Shown here in pieces: positions 34,442 through 45,018 of a stretch of DNA of 64,000 nucleotides. The DNA comes from Methylobacterium haplocladii (GTDB lineage: Bacteria; Pseudomonadota; Alphaproteobacteria; Rhizobiales; Beijerinckiaceae). Below the pieces are notes generated by a model. That model was not told the DNA's origin. It made no database searches and was given only the letters and a program-made list of their open reading frames with translations. Position 1 is the stretch's first letter. The number at the start of each line of letters is the position of its first letter. The position numbers were made by a program, and so were the translations under genes. Where the stretch lies: assembly GCF_007992175.1 (NCBI RefSeq), contig NZ_BJZT01000001.1, forward strand, positions 42,892 through 106,891, in the 5' to 3' direction.

Positions 34442-35782
34442 GTGCTGTTCCGGATGTTGCGTCGGGCGGTCCGCGGAGCGCGTCGAGCCATGCCGTCCAC
34501 GGCCGCCACCCTGTCCTCGCGTGGAAGCGCGGGCGCCTGGGCCGAGATCCCGATCGTCGCGGCCCTCATGGGGCTGGCGAAGGTGCTGCTCGCGGCTTTC
34601 ATCTTCTTCGCCTGTTTCGCATTTTCCGACGTCGCGCCCTACGACGTCATTGCTTTCCCGACGATGGCGCTCTGGCTTGCCCTCGGCATCCGGCTGCACC
34701 GTGGCGTGATGCCGCTCGTCGGCCTGCTGCTGCTCTATCTCATGGCGATCGGCACCAGCCTGATGCCGTATCTGGCCGAGCCCTTCCCAGTAACCTGGAC
34801 GATCCAGCTCATCTATCTCGTGATCACCGGCATCTTTTTCGCGATGCTATTCTCGGACGACACCGAGAACCGGATGGAACTGGCGCTCAAGGCCTACACC
34901 GCGAGCTGCGTGTTTTCAGCTTGCCTCGGCATCGTCGGCTACATGCAGGTTCTCGGCATCGAGGATCTCTTCTACAAATACGGCCGCGCGTCGGGCACGT
35001 TTCAGGACCCGAACGTGTTCGGCTCGTTCCTCACGCTCGGCGCGCTCTACTTGATGCATGCGCTGCTCACGGGCACGGCGCGGCGGCCGTTGCTGTCGTT
35101 CGCCGGGCTGCTGATCATCCTCGCCGGCATCTTCCTGTCGTTCTCCCGCGGCTCCTGGGGCGGAACGGTGATCGCGACCGGGCTGATGATCCTCTCGGTC
35201 TACCGCACCAGCGACTCGGGTCCCCTGCGTCGGCGCATCGTCACCCTGTCGCTCGTCACCATCGCCATCGGGATCGTCGCGGTGATCGGGCTGCTCTCGG
35301 TCGACCACATCGCCAAGATGTTCGAGAGCCGTGCCGCGGTGACGCAGGACTATGACGAAGGCGAGACCGGGCGCTTCGGAAACCAGCTTCGCGGCATCGT
35401 CATGCTGCTCGAGCTTCCCTTCGGCATGGGACCGATGCACTGGCGGCTGATCTTTCAGCTGGAGCCGCACAACTCCTATATCGGAAGCTTTGCCAATGGC
35501 GGCTGGCTCGGTGGTGCGGTGTTCATCGTGCTCGTGCTGGCGACGGCGTTCATCGGCTTCCGGCTGACGCTGCGCGATACGCCGCTGCGGGCGCAGGCAC
35601 AGGTGGTGTGGCCGGCGTTGCTGATGTTCTTCCTGCAGGCCATGCAGATCGACATCGAAAAGTGGCGCCACGTCTACATGTTGCTCGGCATGGTCTGGGG
35701 GTTGGAGGCGGCGCGATTGCAATGGCTCGCGCGGAGGCAACACACTCCACGAGCCGAACCGCGGCCGTTAACGGCTGCTTAA
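34442..35782 (+). CDS. O-antigen ligase/polymerase-like membrane protein
   Basis: A 446-residue protein with about ten to twelve membrane helices. It has the Wzy/WaaL-type SFSRGSWGG motif near residue 238 and a periplasmic loop with GMGPMHWRLIFQLEPHNSYIGSFANGG, where the HNSYI-like segment is typical of ligases. It probably polymerises or ligates a surface polysaccharide. The start is uncertain: the first codon is GTG and ATG codons at 34454 and 34490 are alternatives. No other polysaccharide genes lie nearby. Confidence 0.8.
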   Translation: MLFRMLRRAVRGARRAMPSTAATLSSRGSAGAWAEIPIVAALMGLAKVLLAAFIFFACFAFSDVAPYDVIAFPTMALWLALGIRLHRGVMPLVGLLLLYLMAIGTSLMPYLAEPFPVTWTIQLIYLVITGIFFAMLFSDDTENRMELALKAYTASCVFSACLGIVGYMQVLGIEDLFYKYGRASGTFQDPNVFGSFLTLGALYLMHALLTGTARRPLLSFAGLLIILAGIFLSFSRGSWGGTVIATGLMILSVYRTSDSGPLRRRIVTLSLVTIAIGIVAVIGLLSVDHIAKMFESRAAVTQDYDEGETGRFGNQLRGIVMLLELPFGMGPMHWRLIFQLEPHNSYIGSFANGGWLGGAVFIVLVLATAFIGFRLTLRDTPLRAQAQVVWPALLMFFLQAMQIDIEKWRHVYMLLGMVWGLEAARLQWLARRQHTPRAEPRPLTAA

Positions 35783-35867
35783 TCATCGTTAATTATCGAT
35801 CACGCCAACGGTGGCGCGAAAAATACCAGAGCGCGTACCCGATGCGGCATGCCGGGGGACTTGTCAG

Positions 35868-38800
35868 GTGAGCACGTGCCCGTCCGGCGAAGCGGAACGT
35901 CTCGCCGCGCTCTATGCCCTGCAGATCCTGGACACCCCCTCACAAGAACATTTCGAGGCCGTCTGCCGAACGGCGCAGCGGATGTTCGCCGTGCCGTCGG
36001 CTTTCGTGTCGCTCGTCGATGCCGAACGGCAGTGGCTGAAGACGCCGTGCGATCTTATCCCGCAGAACCTGCCGCGGGCCGCAACCTTCTGCGACCACAC
36101 CATCCGCAGCGATGACGTCCTCGTCGTCACCGACGCCAGTCTGGATCCGCAGTTCGCCGCCAACGCACTGGTCGCCGGCGAGGCCAATGTCCGCTTCTAC
36201 GCCGGCGCGCCGCTGATCCTGCGCTCCGGCATCAGGATCGGAGCGCTCTGTCTCATCGATACGAGGCCGCGAGATTTCTCCGGAGATGACGTCGCAGCCC
36301 TGCGCGACCTCGCCGAGATCGTCGTCGCCCATCTGCGCCTGCACGAGGCCAACAGCTCGCGTGAGCGCGAGGCAACGGCCCGCATGGCCCGCGAGCAGGT
36401 GATCGAGGCCCAGGCGGCGCAGCTGCGTATGCGGGAAGCGGCCCTGGGCGACGCGAACCGCCTCCTGACGCTGGCCGAAAGCATGGCGCATGTCGGACAT
36501 TGGCGCGTCGCGCTGGCCGACGGCAAGCCGGTCTGGTCCGACGGCACCTATGGCATCCTCGGTCTCGAGCCCGGCGCACCGATCCCGTTGCTCGGCAGCG
36601 CGCTGAGCGAGATCTACCATCCCGACGACCGCGAGCGGGTCTCAGCCATCGTACAGGACTCCATACGCAACGGCACCGGCTACGCCTACGAGGCGCGGGT
36701 CCTCCGGCCCGGGGGCGAGATCCGCGACGTGACGGTCAGCGGGATCTGCGAGACCGGCCCCGGCGGCCATGTCATGGGCCTGTTCGGCACCGTTCTGGAC
36801 ATCACCGAGCGGAAAGCCGCGGAAGCCGCCCTCGCCCGCAGCGAGGCCCGGTATCGGATCCTGGCCGAGGCGCTCCCGCTTCTTGTCTGGGCGGCGCGTA
36901 CCGAGGATGGCAGGGCGACCTACGCCAACACCTGCTTCAACACCTATTACGGGCCGATCGGTCACGAGCGGGCCGACCGCCGCGATCGGGCCCATCCCGA
37001 CGATGCCAGCCTCCTGGACGCGGCATGGCGGGAGGCGCGGATCGCCGACACGCCGTTCAACGTCGAGGTACGGCTGCGCCGGCACGATGGGGTGTATCGC
37101 TGGCACCGGATCGTGATGATCCCGATCGCGCCCGCTCGGGACGGGGCGGCTGCGGAATGGCTCGGTACGGCGCTGGACGTCGACGACATCATCACGACGC
37201 AGAAGCGGCTCGAAGAGACGGGCAATCTCCTGCGCCTCGCCCAGGAAGCCGCCGACGCGGGCGCATGGGACTACGACATGGAGACGGGCGTCGTCGCCCT
37301 CGATCGCGAACACCAGCGGCTCTACGGCCTGCCCGACGACGGTCCCCTGGCAATTCCGTCCTCGGCCTGGACGGGCATGGTCCATCCCGACGACCGGAGC
37401 ATCGTCTGGGATGCGATCCGCCGGGCCGTCGAGCTGCGGGAGGATTACGTCACCGAGTACCGGATCATCGCCGGTGCGTCCGAGCGCTGGATGCATGTCT
37501 GCGGCCGCGCGCTCTACGACGACGCCGGCCGGCCGATCCGCATGGTCGGCCTTAGCTTCGACGTGACCGAACGCAAGCACGCGGAAGCCGCGCTCCAGGC
37601 GGCGACCGCGGCAGCGGAAGCGGCCCGCGTCGAGGCCGAGCGGGCCAGTGAGGCCAAGAGCGATTTCCTCGCGGCGATGAGCCATGAGATCCGCACGCCG
37701 CTGAACGGCATCCTCGGCTACGCGGACCTCCTCCTCGAAGGGCGGCGGCACAGTCCGGAGGACCGGCACCGGCTGGAACTGATCCAGGGCTCCGGCGCGG
37801 CGCTGCTGACGGTCGTCAACGACATCCTCGACTTTTCCAAGATCGAAGCGGGCCAGTTCGAACTCGACCCGATCGCCTTCCCGCTCCACGTCCTCGTGGA
37901 CAACACGGTTTCGATCGTGCGTGGCAGCGCCCTCAAGAGCCCGCTGGCCATCGCATGCAGCGTCGATCCGAGCCTGCCCGACTTCGTGTTCGGCGATGCG
38001 AGCCGCCTGCGGCAGGTGCTGCTCAACCTCCTGAACAACGCCGTGAAGTTCACGCCGGCCGGCTCGGTGACGCTCGCGGTCACGCACGAGGGCCAGCGCG
38101 CCCTGCCGAATGGCGAGACCGCCGAAGCCATGCGTTTCACGGTCACCGATACCGGCATCGGCATCGCACCGGAACAGCTGGAGCGGCTGTTCAAGCGCTT
38201 CAGCCAGGTGGACGGCTCGATCAGCCGGCGCTTCGGCGGCTCGGGGCTCGGCCTCGCCATCTGCCGACATCTGCTGACGATGATGGGCGGCGAGATCGGC
38301 GTCGAGAGCGAGGCCGGCATCGGCTCGACCTTCTGGTTCACCCTGGCCCTGCCGCGCCGCGAGAGCGTGCCGGACCTATCGCCCAGGGCCGTGCCCGCCC
38401 CCGTCGCCGCGGCGCAGGCTGCGTCGGAACTCGAGGATGGCGAGGCGCCGGTGCGCCTGCTCCTCGTCGAGGACGTGCGAATCAACCAGGAACTCGCGCG
38501 TGCGGTTCTGGAGATCAGGGGTTACCGGGTCGACATCGTGGAGGACGGCGCAGATGCTGTCGCCAGGGTTCAGGCGACGGCCGATGGGCCGACGCCTTAC
38601 GATCTCGTCCTGATGGACGTGCAGATGCCCGGTATGGACGGATTGACCGCGACCCGCCTGATCCGCGCCATGCCCGGCCATGCCGGACAGGTGCCGATCG
38701 TCGCGATGACGGCCAACGTGCTGCCGCGGCAGGTCGACGACCTGCAGGATGCCGGCATGAACGACCATGTCGGCAAGCCGTTCAAGCGGCCGGAGCTCTA

Positions 38801-39221
38801 CGCGGCCATCGATCTCTGGGTCGACCGCGAGCGCGCCCGCCGCCGCGAACACGCCTCCCCTTCCGCGGAGATCGATCGCGGCGAGACGATCCTCGACGCC
38901 GACGCCTTCGCCAACATCCGCGATCGGATGGGGCCGGAGCGTACGCAGTCGCTGCTGATGCTGCTCGAAACCGAGTTGCGGACACGCTTCGACGCGATGG
39001 ACCTGCGGCAGAACGCGATCGTCGACCGGGGCCAGCTCGCGCATGACGCCCACGCCATGATCTCGGCAGCCGGCATCCTCGGCTTCGCTGGCCTCTCGGC
39101 CCTGTGCCGCGAGGTCGAGACCGCCTGCCACTCCGGCGACAATCTCGGCCCCCTGATCTACCGTCTCACGGAGCTGCGCCGGGGCACGATCCGAACGATC
39201 CAGGCGCTGCGCGCGGCCTGA
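35868..39221 (+). CDS. Hybrid histidine kinase with GAF, three PAS, receiver and Hpt domains
   Basis: A 1,117-residue soluble sensor. A GAF domain (about residues 10-150) and three PAS domains (about 205-320, 325-445, 455-580) precede the kinase core. His606 lies in [14 protein letters not shown], the N box in NLLNNAVKF, and the G box in [10 protein letters not shown] with [11 protein letters not shown] receiver follows with Asp917 in [11 protein letters not shown], and a C-terminal Hpt-like helix bundle has [11 protein letters not shown]. No membrane segment is visible. It therefore senses cytoplasmic cues and passes phosphate through an internal phosphorelay. The start is taken as GTG 35868, before the GAF domain; ATG 35811 is less likely. 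Confidence 0.88.
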   Translation: MSTCPSGEAERLAALYALQILDTPSQEHFEAVCRTAQRMFAVPSAFVSLVDAERQWLKTPCDLIPQNLPRAATFCDHTIRSDDVLVVTDASLDPQFAANALVAGEANVRFYAGAPLILRSGIRIGALCLIDTRPRDFSGDDVAALRDLAEIVVAHLRLHEANSSREREATARMAREQVIEAQAAQLRMREAALGDANRLLTLAESMAHVGHWRVALADGKPVWSDGTYGILGLEPGAPIPLLGSALSEIYHPDDRERVSAIVQDSIRNGTGYAYEARVLRPGGEIRDVTVSGICETGPGGHVMGLFGTVLDITERKAAEAALARSEARYRILAEALPLLVWAARTEDGRATYANTCFNTYYGPIGHERADRRDRAHPDDASLLDAAWREARIADTPFNVEVRLRRHDGVYRWHRIVMIPIAPARDGAAAEWLGTALDVDDIITTQKRLEETGNLLRLAQEAADAGAWDYDMETGVVALDREHQRLYGLPDDGPLAIPSSAWTGMVHPDDRSIVWDAIRRAVELREDYVTEYRIIAGASERWMHVCGRALYDDAGRPIRMVGLSFDVTERKHAEAALQAATAAAEAARVEAERASEAKSDFLAAMSHEIRTPLNGILGYADLLLEGRRHSPEDRHRLELIQGSGAALLTVVNDILDFSKIEAGQFELDPIAFPLHVLVDNTVSIVRGSALKSPLAIACSVDPSLPDFVFGDASRLRQVLLNLLNNAVKFTPAGSVTLAVTHEGQRALPNGETAEAMRFTVTDTGIGIAPEQLERLFKRFSQVDGSISRRFGGSGLGLAICRHLLTMMGGEIGVESEAGIGSTFWFTLALPRRESVPDLSPRAVPAPVAAAQAASELEDGEAPVRLLLVEDVRINQELARAVLEIRGYRVDIVEDGADAVARVQATADGPTPYDLVLMDVQMPGMDGLTATRLIRAMPGHAGQVPIVAMTANVLPRQVDDLQDAGMNDHVGKPFKRPELYAAIDLWVDRERARRREHASPSAEIDRGETILDADAFANIRDRMGPERTQSLLMLLETELRTRFDAMDLRQNAIVDRGQLAHDAHAMISAAGILGFAGLSALCREVETACHSGDNLGPLIYRLTELRRGTIRTIQALRAA

Positions 39222-39224
39222 GGG

Positions 39225-39527
39225 TCATTCCTCGCCCTCCGGGATCGGATCGGCCGTCCAGGCGGTCGCGAACGCCGCGAGGTGGCGCGCATCCGAGAAC
39301 GCGAGCACCGTGACCTTGCGCTCGGTCGGCATCGCTCCGGGATAGGGTGCGAGCAGGACCGATTCCCGCGAGAGCCGGGCGCCCGGGGTCTTCTCGTCGA
39401 CCCAGGCCTGCGCCTCGGGCGTCAGGTTTTCGGGATCGGCCAGCGCACGGGAATCCGCGCGCAGCACGATGATGGTCGTGGGGAGCGCCGGATTGCTCCC
39501 CCGGACCTGCTGGATGATGTCGATCAT
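39225..39527 (-). CDS. Hypothetical protein
   Basis: A 100-residue protein starting MIDIIQQVRGSNPALPTTI, with no signal or membrane segment and no recognised domain. A C-terminal alternation of strands and helices (VTVLAFSDARHLAAFATAW) resembles a ferredoxin-like alpha/beta fold. It ends four bases after the convergent kinase gene and follows the EthD-like gene by 16 bases on the same strand, so the two are probably cotranscribed. Confidence 0.55.
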   Translation of the reverse strand: MIDIIQQVRGSNPALPTTIIVLRADSRALADPENLTPEAQAWVDEKTPGARLSRESVLLAPYPGAMPTERKVTVLAFSDARHLAAFATAWTADPIPEGEE

Positions 39528-39543
39528 CGGTTGAAGGTCCGCG

Positions 39544-39855
39544 CTACTCGGCGAAGTCGTTGATCTGGACGGCGGCCTGGGTGTCGGTGAAGTTCGGGAT
39601 GTCGCCGAAGATCTCCGGGCCGTTCGCCTCGGCGGCCGCCTTGAAAGCCTCGGCCGATTCGAAACGCAGCAGCGCGATCACCTGGAAGGGCGGCGGGGTG
39701 CCGTCCGGGGTGGCGACGCCCTTGATCACTTCGTAGCCATGCAGGCCCTGGGAGGACCAGCGCTCGCTGACCAGCGGCATGTGCGTCTTCAGATAGTAAT
39801 CCATGTCGAAGCGGGTTCCGGCTCCGGCTGGATACATCACGCTGATGAGGACCAT
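39544..39855 (-). CDS. EthD-family small protein
   Basis: A 103-residue dimeric ferredoxin-like protein: MVLISVMYPAGAGTRFDMDYYLKTHMPLVSE, with the DYYLKTHMPL motif typical of EthD proteins. These small proteins help oxidative pathways of varied substrates, often without a defined catalytic role. It precedes a hypothetical gene by 16 bases. The upstream bchG gene is about 80 bases away on the same strand. Confidence 0.78.
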   Translation of the reverse strand: MVLISVMYPAGAGTRFDMDYYLKTHMPLVSERWSSQGLHGYEVIKGVATPDGTPPPFQVIALLRFESAEAFKAAAEANGPEIFGDIPNFTDTQAAVQINDFAE

Positions 39856-39934
39856 GGCGTTCTCTCCTGATTTCTTGTCGGTGTCGCGGGGAGATAGATC
39901 ATTCGTCGTCGGGGAAGCAACGGACGATGCCGCG

Positions 39935-40837
39935 CTACGGCACCATCCCGCGAACCGCGAAAGCGCTTGCCAGCATGCCGAAGACGTAGAGCGGCACGCC
40001 GAAGCCGCTGTACCAGATCGCCCGCTCCGTCGGCGCCTTCAGGAAGCGCCGCATCAGGACGATCTGTCCGATCAGGAAGGCGATGACGATTCCCGCCTGG
40101 ATCGGCCGGTCCCAGGCGAGCAGGAGCCCGATCACCACCACCTGCGGCACGGCCATGACCCAGCAGGCGACGCGTGCCGCGCGTTCCGGCCCGAGCATCG
40201 CCGGCAGCGAGCGGATGCCCATCTGCAGGTCGCCCCGGACCGACTTGAAGTCGTTGAGCGTCATGATGCCGTGGGCACCCGCGCTGTAGAGCAACGCGAG
40301 GATCAGCGTCGGGGCCGGCGGCAGGGCGCCGCCGATCATCACCGCCGCGCCGGTGACCCAGGCGAGGCCTTCGTAGCAGAGCCCGCAGGCGGCGTTGCCC
40401 CACCACCCGTTCCGCTTCAGCCGCAGCGGCGGCGCGCTGTAGGCCCAGGCTAGCGCCAGCCCGACGATCGCCGCCACGAAGACCCACAGCCCGAGGCTCG
40501 CCGCGACGAGAAGCGAAAGCCCCGTCCACGCCACCGCGATCGAAAAACCCCAAGTTCCGGGGATGCGCCCGGACGGGATCGGCCGGTCCGGCTCGTTGAT
40601 GGCGTCGACCTCGCGGTCGTACCAGTCGTTCACTGCCTGGCTTGTGGCACAGACGAGCGGCCCGGCGAGCAGGATGCCGACAAAGGCGATGCCCCAATGG
40701 CCGGCGAGCGGTACGCCCGACGCGACCACGCCGCAGCCGAAAGCCCACATCGGCGGGAACCACGTCACAGGTTTGAGAAGCTCCAGCACGGCCGAGGGAG
40801 CCGGATAGGTCCGGGCCGTCGTGGTCATGCCCTGCAT
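39935..40837 (-). CDS. bchG: Bacteriochlorophyll synthase (chlorophyll synthase, UbiA family)
   Basis: A 300-residue UbiA prenyltransferase with about eight helices. The first aspartate motif is NDWYDREVDAINEPDRP and the second is NDFKSVRGDLQMG. The combination with DRPIPSGRIPG is the BchG/ChlG type, which esterifies bacteriochlorophyllide with a phytyl or geranylgeranyl tail. ATG 40837 lies 10 bases after the end of the upstream reductase gene; the next ATG, nine bases in, is an alternative. Pairing with a bciB-like gene supports the pigment role. Confidence 0.9.
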   Translation of the reverse strand: MQGMTTTARTYPAPSAVLELLKPVTWFPPMWAFGCGVVASGVPLAGHWGIAFVGILLAGPLVCATSQAVNDWYDREVDAINEPDRPIPSGRIPGTWGFSIAVAWTGLSLLVAASLGLWVFVAAIVGLALAWAYSAPPLRLKRNGWWGNAACGLCYEGLAWVTGAAVMIGGALPPAPTLILALLYSAGAHGIMTLNDFKSVRGDLQMGIRSLPAMLGPERAARVACWVMAVPQVVVIGLLLAWDRPIQAGIVIAFLIGQIVLMRRFLKAPTERAIWYSGFGVPLYVFGMLASAFAVRGMVP

Positions 40838-40847
40838 CTCCGAAACC

Positions 40848-42119
40848 TCACGATTTGCCGAGACGCCCATCGCCGCGGGGCAACTCGTCCGCATCCGGCG
40901 TCAGCCCATAGGGTTCGACCAGCGCCCAGACGTGCGGCGGCACCATGTGGCGCAGGCGCCGGGGAAGCTCGCGGCGCAGGTGCAGCACCGTCTCGACCGC
41001 TTTCATCTCGACGCGGGTGCGGGCAAATTCGAGCCCGCGCGGCCCGAACCGCGGCATCATCCAGCCGACGATGGGCCGGACCCAATCCGGCATGCGCCGC
41101 AGCGGCAGTCCGCCGGCGGCCCGCTCCACATTGGCCATGAAGCCCTTCACGGCCCCCTGGCGCTTGCCGGCGCTGCCGGGCGCCTGCGTGCGAACCTCGT
41201 CGCCGAGCAGGTCGAGCAGCTCCTCGCCACGCGCGTTCCGCACGATGAGCCATTGCTCGCCCTGGCCGGCCATGTAGCCGACGGTGATGTCGGCCAGGAC
41301 GTTGGTGTAGTCGACGCAGGTCCGGCAGGTCAGCGGGAAGAAGTCCGGCGGCAATCGCGAGATCGGCAATTGCAGGAAGGGGATCTCCTTCACGCGGCCG
41401 TCCGCGAAGCGCAGTTCGACGTGATAATCGGCCCGGAATTCGAGATAGACGATCGTCTCGGGCGCTTCGCTGAGCAGCGCGAGAAAGTCATGGAACCGTT
41501 CGGTGGTGGTGTTGTCCGAGCAGGGTGTGCCGATGACGTAGAGCCGTTCTAAGCCGAGTTCCGCTTCCAACGCCCGCAAAGCGTAGACTTGGCAAGGGAT
41601 GCCGATGATCGCGAGCCGGCGGTAGCCCTGTTCGCGCGCCGGTTCGAGCAGTGCCAGCAGCGGCGCGTAGCCCATCCGCATGCCGCGACACGAGGCCAAG
41701 CCTTCGGCCTTGGTGACCAGCACCGGCACCGGCCGCCAGCGATCGTCCGGATCCGGCGCCATCGTCAGCACGGCATCGACCGCCCCGGTCTCCAACAGGC
41801 GCTCGGCGAGGCGTGTCGCGATCCCGGTCCACTGCGCGCCCGCGACAGGCCGCACGAGGCTCGCCCGCAGCATCCGTCGGAACGGGCCGAAAAAGCGCTC
41901 GTCGATCCGCTCCGGATCACGAGGCCGGCCGTGGACTCGGCTTTCCAGCGCCGCGTAATCCGGCCTGATGAACTGACAGGCCCGGCCGCAGCGTTTTGGG
42001 TCGTCCGTCCGGGAGATGCCGCAATCGGTGCACAAATCCCGCGCCACCGCCTCGCCGACGGGGGGCGCCCAGACGGGCGGGACGGTGGCGGTGGCAGCCC
42101 CAGCGAGACCCGCGGTCAC
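40848..42119 (-). CDS. bciB: Ferredoxin-dependent divinyl (proto)chlorophyllide 8-vinyl reductase, BciB type
   Basis: A 423-residue protein of the F420-hydrogenase beta-subunit/FrhB family. It has iron-sulfur cysteine clusters DLCTDCGISRTDDPKRCGRAC near the N-terminus and CRTCVDYTN near residue 267, and FAD-type GIPCQVYALRALE. In phototrophs this is BciB, which reduces the C8 vinyl group of chlorophyllides. It lies directly upstream of bchG. The GTG at 42117-42119 is the start. A methylobacterial phototrophic gene set is the simplest reading. Confidence 0.82.
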   Translation of the reverse strand: MTAGLAGAATATVPPVWAPPVGEAVARDLCTDCGISRTDDPKRCGRACQFIRPDYAALESRVHGRPRDPERIDERFFGPFRRMLRASLVRPVAGAQWTGIATRLAERLLETGAVDAVLTMAPDPDDRWRPVPVLVTKAEGLASCRGMRMGYAPLLALLEPAREQGYRRLAIIGIPCQVYALRALEAELGLERLYVIGTPCSDNTTTERFHDFLALLSEAPETIVYLEFRADYHVELRFADGRVKEIPFLQLPISRLPPDFFPLTCRTCVDYTNVLADITVGYMAGQGEQWLIVRNARGEELLDLLGDEVRTQAPGSAGKRQGAVKGFMANVERAAGGLPLRRMPDWVRPIVGWMMPRFGPRGLEFARTRVEMKAVETVLHLRRELPRRLRHMVPPHVWALVEPYGLTPDADELPRGDGRLGKS

Positions 42120-42311
42120 GATGCTTCGCCCGATCGCACAACCGTCCCGGACACGCCTGGGTCACTCCGAAGCCGCTGGCGTCATCGTCCAGCCGTTCTC
42201 AAGACGCATCCAACCGCCGCGCGCGGGCGATGTAAAGCGCCGTTGACAGGTCGACCGCCAAATCCGGTGATCGGCCGGCGTGGGATGGTGAGAAATACAT
42301 CAGAAAAGAAG

Positions 42312-42396
42312 TGGTGCGGGCGGTCGGAATCGAACCGACACTCCTTGCGGAACCGGATTTTGAATCCGGCGCGTCTACCAGTTCCACCACGCCCGC
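42312..42396 (-). tRNA. tRNA-Leu (anticodon CAA)
   Basis: The minus-strand sequence forms a full class II tRNA: acceptor GCGGGCG/CGCCCGC, a D-arm with the long Leu-type loop, the anticodon stem CCGGA/TCCGG with loop TTCAAAA giving anticodon CAA, a long variable arm, and the T-loop GTTCGATTC. The 3' CCA is encoded. It reads UUG codons. It lies between the bciB and kinase genes. Confidence 0.97.
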
Positions 42397-42499
42397 ATTC
42401 GGCAGCGCCGTCACCTCGCAAAACGGTCGAGAGGCTCGGACGTGCCGTCAGTGCTGAATGGCACAGGCCACCCGATTTCGTCCAGAGCGCGGTTGCCGC

Positions 42500-43867
42500 T
42501 CAGGCGAGCATGTAGGCGAGCAGCGAGCGCAGTTGCGCCGGCTTGATCGGCTTGTGAACGAACTCGGCGCCCGTTTCGATGACCTGCCGCTCGATCTCGC
42601 CGCTGTAATCGGCCGTGGTGACGATGACCGGCGTCACCCACCCCTGCGTGCGGCGGAGGTAGGCCACCACGTCGAGGCCGCAGCCGCCGTCGTCGAGGTG
42701 GTAGTCGATGATCATCACGTCGGGCCGCTTCATGCCGGCGCGTAGCGCCTCGGCGACGCCGGCGAGGTCGCGGTGGGTGCGCACCTGGGCGTCCCAATTG
42801 GTCAGCAGCCGCTCCAGCGCCTCGGCGGTGGAGGCGTCGTTCTCGACGATGAGGACGCGGGCCCCCGTTAGCGTGGTGGCCACGGGTGCGATGCGGACTT
42901 GCGCGTCGGGCCGGGCCTTGCCGCAGGGCAGGTCGATGGTGATCCGGGTGCCGTGGCCGACCCGCGAATGCAGCGTGATCGTGTGGCCGAGCGCCGAGGC
43001 CATGCGCTGTACGATCGACAGGCCGAGGCCGAGGCCCAAGCCGACATCGGCGTCGTCGGTATCCTTGCTGCCGCGATAGAATTCCTCGAACACCAGAGAC
43101 TGCTCAGCGGCCGGAATCCCGCGGCCGGTATCGACCACGTCGATGCGGCACTGCTTGCCCCGGCGCCGCACGGCGATCAGAACGCCCCCGGTCTCGGTGT
43201 AGCGGACGGCGTTGGAGACGAGGTTCTGCAGGATGCGCTGCAGCAGCAAGATATCTGTCTCGACCACCACGTCGCGGCAGCGCGTGACGAGGCGCAGATC
43301 CTTGCGCGCGGCGAACGGGCGAAAACTCGCCTCGATGTTGGCGACGAGGTCGGCGAGCCGTACGGACTTCAAGACAGGCCGCACCACGCCGGCATCGAGC
43401 TTCGAGATATCGATCAGCGTCTTGATCAGGTCTTCGATGGTCTGCAGCCCGCGCTCGACCTGTCCGGCGACGGTCTGCGCCTCGGGGCTCGGTGCGAGGT
43501 CGGTCAGCGCCGAGAGCGAGAGGCGGGCGGCGTTGAGCGGCTGCAGAAGGTCGTGGCTCGCGGCGGCGAGGAAGCGGGTCTTCGAGCGGTTGGCGGTCTC
43601 GGCCTCTTCCTTGGCCGCCTGAAGCGCCTCGTTCGAGCGCTCCAGGCTGTGCATCAGGGCGGTCAGCTCCTCGGTACGGGAGCGGACCCGACCCTCCAGC
43701 GTAATCGCCGTCTGGAACAGCGAGTAGGCGCCCCCCTGCTGGTCCATGGCCCGCTCGACATGGGCCATCAGAGAGGCGTTGATCCGTTCGAGCTTGTACA
43801 CGCGTCGGCCCAGCGCCGCGACGGTCTCGGGCTGCTCGGCCGTCGCGATGGCATCTCTGGCCGACAT
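42500..43867 (-). CDS. Hybrid histidine kinase / response regulator (NahK/ErcS'-like)
   Basis: A 455-residue soluble kinase with an N-terminal coiled-coil (RVRSRTEELTALMHSLERS). The kinase core has His105 in ASHDLLQPLNAARL, the N box NLVSNAVRYT and the G box DTGRGIPAAEQ. A C-terminal receiver holds Asp388 in MIIDYHLDDGG. The HDLLQPLNA form resembles NahK/ErcS', a kinase tied to PQQ-dependent ethanol oxidation in Pseudomonas. It shares one base with the FIST gene (TGATG), so the two are translated together. Confidence 0.85.
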   Translation of the reverse strand: MSARDAIATAEQPETVAALGRRVYKLERINASLMAHVERAMDQQGGAYSLFQTAITLEGRVRSRTEELTALMHSLERSNEALQAAKEEAETANRSKTRFLAAASHDLLQPLNAARLSLSALTDLAPSPEAQTVAGQVERGLQTIEDLIKTLIDISKLDAGVVRPVLKSVRLADLVANIEASFRPFAARKDLRLVTRCRDVVVETDILLLQRILQNLVSNAVRYTETGGVLIAVRRRGKQCRIDVVDTGRGIPAAEQSLVFEEFYRGSKDTDDADVGLGLGLGLSIVQRMASALGHTITLHSRVGHGTRITIDLPCGKARPDAQVRIAPVATTLTGARVLIVENDASTAEALERLLTNWDAQVRTHRDLAGVAEALRAGMKRPDVMIIDYHLDDGGCGLDVVAYLRRTQGWVTPVIVTTADYSGEIERQVIETGAEFVHKPIKPAQLRSLLAYMLA

Positions 43868-45018
43868 CAGGCGGAGCGGCCGCGGCCGATCGCGATCCCG
43901 GTGAAGGTCTGGTTGAGGTGCATCGAGCGGTACTGCTCACCGTAGGTCTCGAAGCCGACGACACCGTAGTGGCGGTAGAGATCGGAGATCTTGTGGTGCA
44001 CCTGCCGGCTTTCCGCATCGAGACGTCGCAACACGCAGTCGAACCCGATCACCACGTCGATGCCGCCGAGCGCCGTATCGAGGCTTGCCAGTTCGGCACG
44101 GGTCGCCTCGACGATGTCGCGTGGCTGGGCCAGCGTCAGCACCGCGCCCTCGCTGATCGCGCAGAAGAAGGTCAGCGAGCCGTCTTCGTCGAGGCGGCTG
44201 ATCGAACGGCAATAGTACTCGCCGCCGATCTTCACGGCGAGCGGGTAGGCCGCAAAGCTCATCGGCGTCAGGTGCTCGGGGTCGAGTCCGACCGCCATGG
44301 CGTATTCGCGCGCGGCGGGCTCGGCATTCAGTTCGTGGACCCGACGATTTTCTTCGGATGCGGCCGTCACGACGAATTTTTGCGAGGTCGGCTCGAAGTT
44401 GTCGCTCTTGAAGATCCGGATCGGGAAATCGGTCTCGACGAGGATCAGCACGGCTGCGTTGGTGTGGATCGCGCCGTTGTGGATCAGCACGGTGCCGGCG
44501 AAGGCGAGGTCGTCGCCAGCCGAACCGCCGACGAGGGGAATGCCGTCGAGCGCCCAGGCGACGGCGGACACGACCGTTTCCTCGGCATTCGCCAGGGCGT
44601 CGATGAGCGAGAGCGCGAAGCGCGGGCCGGGATCGCGGTCGGGCCGGTTCTGGTCGAGGGTGCGGCGCAGCGCTCTGACGGACGATGCGGTGGTCTCGAC
44701 GTCGAGTCGGTCGATTTCGGTCAGGACGTCTGAGACGATGCGGAATCCCTCGTGCGGGAAGGCGATGACGACGAAGCCGCGATCGATGGCGCCGGCGGGG
44801 CAGATGCCGCCGGAGGTGCTGCAGCCGGCGAGGCCGACGCCGGGAAACTGCTCGGCGATCGCCGCGGTGAGGTCAGCGGTGGCGTAAGCGGGCGCGAAGA
44901 AGACGAGCAGATGTCCGATCGCCGTGCGATCGAGAATGGCTGCGACGGCGCAGACGGCCTCCCGCGCGTCGGAGGCATCCGTCCAGGCCGTCTGGATCCC
45001 GCACAGATGCGCGCGCAT
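43867..45018 (-). CDS. FIST-domain sensor protein
   Basis: A 383-residue protein with a FIST_N part (VGLAGCSTSGGICPAG) and a FIST_C part (GGEYYCRSIS, GVVGFETYGEQY). FIST domains bind small ligands and pass signals to partner kinases. The following kinase begins in the stop codon of this gene, so they probably form a sensor pair. The start MRAHLCGIQ is preferred over an in-frame start 42 codons upstream because the leader is not conserved-looking. GTG codons just upstream are possible alternatives. Confidence 0.85.
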   Translation of the reverse strand: MRAHLCGIQTAWTDASDAREAVCAVAAILDRTAIGHLLVFFAPAYATADLTAAIAEQFPGVGLAGCSTSGGICPAGAIDRGFVVIAFPHEGFRIVSDVLTEIDRLDVETTASSVRALRRTLDQNRPDRDPGPRFALSLIDALANAEETVVSAVAWALDGIPLVGGSAGDDLAFAGTVLIHNGAIHTNAAVLILVETDFPIRIFKSDNFEPTSQKFVVTAASEENRRVHELNAEPAAREYAMAVGLDPEHLTPMSFAAYPLAVKIGGEYYCRSISRLDEDGSLTFFCAISEGAVLTLAQPRDIVEATRAELASLDTALGGIDVVIGFDCVLRRLDAESRQVHHKISDLYRHYGVVGFETYGEQYRSMHLNQTFTGIAIGRGRSA

